Below are positions 5,894 through 6,887 of a stretch of 6,887 nt of DNA, one piece after another. The notes beneath the pieces were generated by a model that worked only from the letters and a program-made list of their open reading frames with translations, ran no database searches and had not been told where the DNA came from. The position numbers and the translations under genes were made by a program. This DNA is from Acidobacteriota bacterium (GTDB taxonomy: Bacteria; Acidobacteriota; Terriglobia; Terriglobales; Acidobacteriaceae). Position 1 is the first letter of the stretch; every line of letters begins with the position of its first letter. The DNA lies in NCBI GenBank assembly GCA_021841795.1, contig JAKCDN010000162.1:1-6887 (forward strand), given 5' to 3'.

Positions 5894-6799
5894 ATGGACT
5901 GGAAAAGCCGCAAAATCGACACACTGCTGCAGCAGGCTCTCGAAGAAGACCAGGCCGCCAGCGACGCTACCTCGCACCTCACCGTCAACCCCGGTTTGCG
6001 TGCCGCCGGCTCCATCATCGCGCGCGAGGATCTTGTTGTCGCCGGTCTTGGGTCCATTCCACGCTTCTTTGAGATTTATGCGCGCCTCGACCCGCGCCCT
6101 TCGGCGCAGACCCGCTTCGAAGTCGTCAGCCATCCGGAGATATTCGATGGCGTGCGCGCGCAGGCTGGGCAGGTGCTGGCGGTGGTGCGGCACAACGCGC
6201 AGGCGCTGCTCAGTTGTGAGCGTGTCATCCTGAATCTTCTGCAGCATCTGAGCGGCATTGCCACCCTGACGCGCAAGTATGCCGACGCCATTCACGGCAC
6301 GCATGCCCGTGTTCTCGACACCCGCAAGACGGTTCCAGGTCTGCGCATGCTCGAGAAATACGCAGTTCTCTGCGGCGGCGGCACCAATCATCGAATCGAT
6401 CTTGCCTCGGGCATCCTGATCAAGAACAACCACATTGCGCTCGGCGGCGGCGTTACCGCGGTGCTGCAGCGCGCGCTTGAGGGGCGCAAGCCCGGCCAGC
6501 GCGTTCAGGTGGAAGTGCGCACGCCCCAGGAACTCGAGGAGGCGCTTGCTCATGGCGCTGAGGCCATCCTGCTCGATAACATGACGCCGCATGAAGTGAA
6601 GTCCTCCGTCGATCGCATCAAATCCGCGACTGCGAACCATGCCGATCGCTGGATTCCGACGGAGGCTTCCGGCGGCATTGTGTTTGATAACATTCGCGCC
6701 TATGCCGAGACCGGCGTTGACTTCATCAGCGTCGGCGCGCTGACGCATTCCGCCCGCGCCGCCGATATCTCCATGTCCATTAGCGTAGAGCCGGCCTGA
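5894..6799 (+). CDS. nadC: Nicotinate-nucleotide pyrophosphorylase (quinolinate phosphoribosyltransferase)
   Basis: The enzyme converts quinolinate and PRPP to nicotinate mononucleotide, CO2 and PPi, the last step of de novo synthesis before the shared NAD pathway. It is cytosolic. The 301 residues are slightly long for the family. The N-terminal domain opens with LLQQALEEDQ and the usual 'ALxED' helix. The barrel follows: CERVILNLLQHLSGIAT (108-124), LDTRKTVPGLRMLEKYAV (141-158), GGGTNHR (161-167), LIKNNHI (175-181), VQVEV (204-208), ILLDNM (225-230), EASGGI (257-262) and GVDFISVGALTHS (274-286). All the substrate-binding residues I would expect are present: R110, R144, K145, H166, R167, K177, E207 and D228. 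The GD of the common 'GDxT' near residue 24 is SD here, a mild change. A GTG 15 nt upstream (5879) is an alternative start. The gene sits 18 nt after the J-domain gene and 3 nt before birA, so it is probably in one operon with them. Confidence 0.97.
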   Translation: MDWKSRKIDTLLQQALEEDQAASDATSHLTVNPGLRAAGSIIAREDLVVAGLGSIPRFFEIYARLDPRPSAQTRFEVVSHPEIFDGVRAQAGQVLAVVRHNAQALLSCERVILNLLQHLSGIATLTRKYADAIHGTHARVLDTRKTVPGLRMLEKYAVLCGGGTNHRIDLASGILIKNNHIALGGGVTAVLQRALEGRKPGQRVQVEVRTPQELEEALAHGAEAILLDNMTPHEVKSSVDRIKSATANHADRWIPTEASGGIVFDNIRAYAETGVDFISVGALTHSARAADISMSISVEPA

Positions 6800-6802
6800 C
6801 CG

Positions 6803-6887
6803 ATGTACGATCTGGCCTCACTCGATTCCGCGCTGTCGGGCAGCGTCTTTGCCGGCAAGCTCCATTTTGCGGCCGTCACCGGCTCAA
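6803..6887 (+). CDS. birA: Probable biotin-[acetyl-CoA-carboxylase] ligase, N-terminal fragment
   Basis: An ATG 3 nt after the nadC stop opens a frame that runs to the window edge (28 codons: MYDLASLDSALSGSVFAGKL, then HFAAVTGS). The segment K-L-H-F-x-x-V-T-G-S matches the first strand of the biotin protein ligase catalytic domain, where the family reads 'hhF..v.STN'; the window ends just where the Thr-Asn would come. The fragment starts almost directly in this strand, so it appears to lack the N-terminal DNA-binding HTH of E. coli BirA and would be a ligase only, not a biotin-operon repressor. nadC next to birA is, as I recall, a recurrent arrangement and supports the call. The 3-nt spacing implies translational coupling. 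The identification rests on few residues and would be settled by the downstream sequence (GRGRxGR motif). Confidence 0.65.
   Translation, partial: MYDLASLDSALSGSVFAGKLHFAAVTGS

Noticed and set aside
5831..6748. 305-codon open frame antisense to nadC
   Set aside because: nadC on the + strand carries a full set of catalytic residues; the antisense frame matches nothing and has no start context.
1..6887. A novel defence, mobile or secretion system
   Set aside because: The genes are housekeeping or cofactor genes on one strand; no transposase, nuclease, toxin, phage gene or repeat array was seen on either strand.

Overview
The window looks like ordinary chromosomal DNA from a GC-rich (about 60%), Gram-negative bacterium. 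The outer-membrane assembly factor BamD establishes the Gram-negative envelope. The protein style (a cysteine-free BamD with a long Pro/Ala/Lys tail) and the gene mix suggest an Acidobacteriota member, probably class Terriglobia/Acidobacteriaceae. That placement is inferred from recalled family resemblance, not from a search. Every gene I can support lies on the + strand.

Layout: (1) 1-314 is the 3' end of rpe (ribulose-phosphate 3-epimerase). (2) After 55 nt comes bamD (370-1893), about twice the usual length and without a lipobox cysteine. A strong GC-rich hairpin at 1924-1943 probably ends this unit. (3) A 293-nt intergenic region (1894-2186) holds that hairpin, a candidate extended -10 promoter near 2080-2106 and a foldable leader. 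(4) valS (2187-5057) encodes complete valyl-tRNA synthetase with both signature motifs, the editing domain, four Cys pairs and the C-terminal coiled-coil arm. (5) An 89-nt gap carries an imperfect palindrome (5072-5123) that resembles a dispersed intergenic repeat. (6) 5147-5875 encodes a small J-domain protein with a possible C-terminal PH-like domain. (7) 5894-6799 is nadC (quinolinate phosphoribosyltransferase). (8) From 6803 to the window edge is the start of a probable biotin-protein ligase gene (birA), 3 nt after nadC.

The J-domain gene, nadC and birA are tightly packed (gaps of 18 and 3 nt) and are probably co-transcribed. NadC makes nicotinate mononucleotide for NAD, and BirA would attach biotin to acetyl-CoA carboxylase, so this end of the window leans toward cofactor metabolism. 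valS may be transcribed separately or read through into the J-domain gene.

I see no mobile element, CRISPR array, tRNA/rRNA, toxin-antitoxin pair or defence system. The points worth a second look are modest: the lipobox-less BamD with lysine runs at both ends, a hairpin-encoded insert in the ValRS catalytic domain, a GC dip inside valS, the J-domain/PH-like architecture with an N-terminal Cys cluster, and the palindrome after valS.
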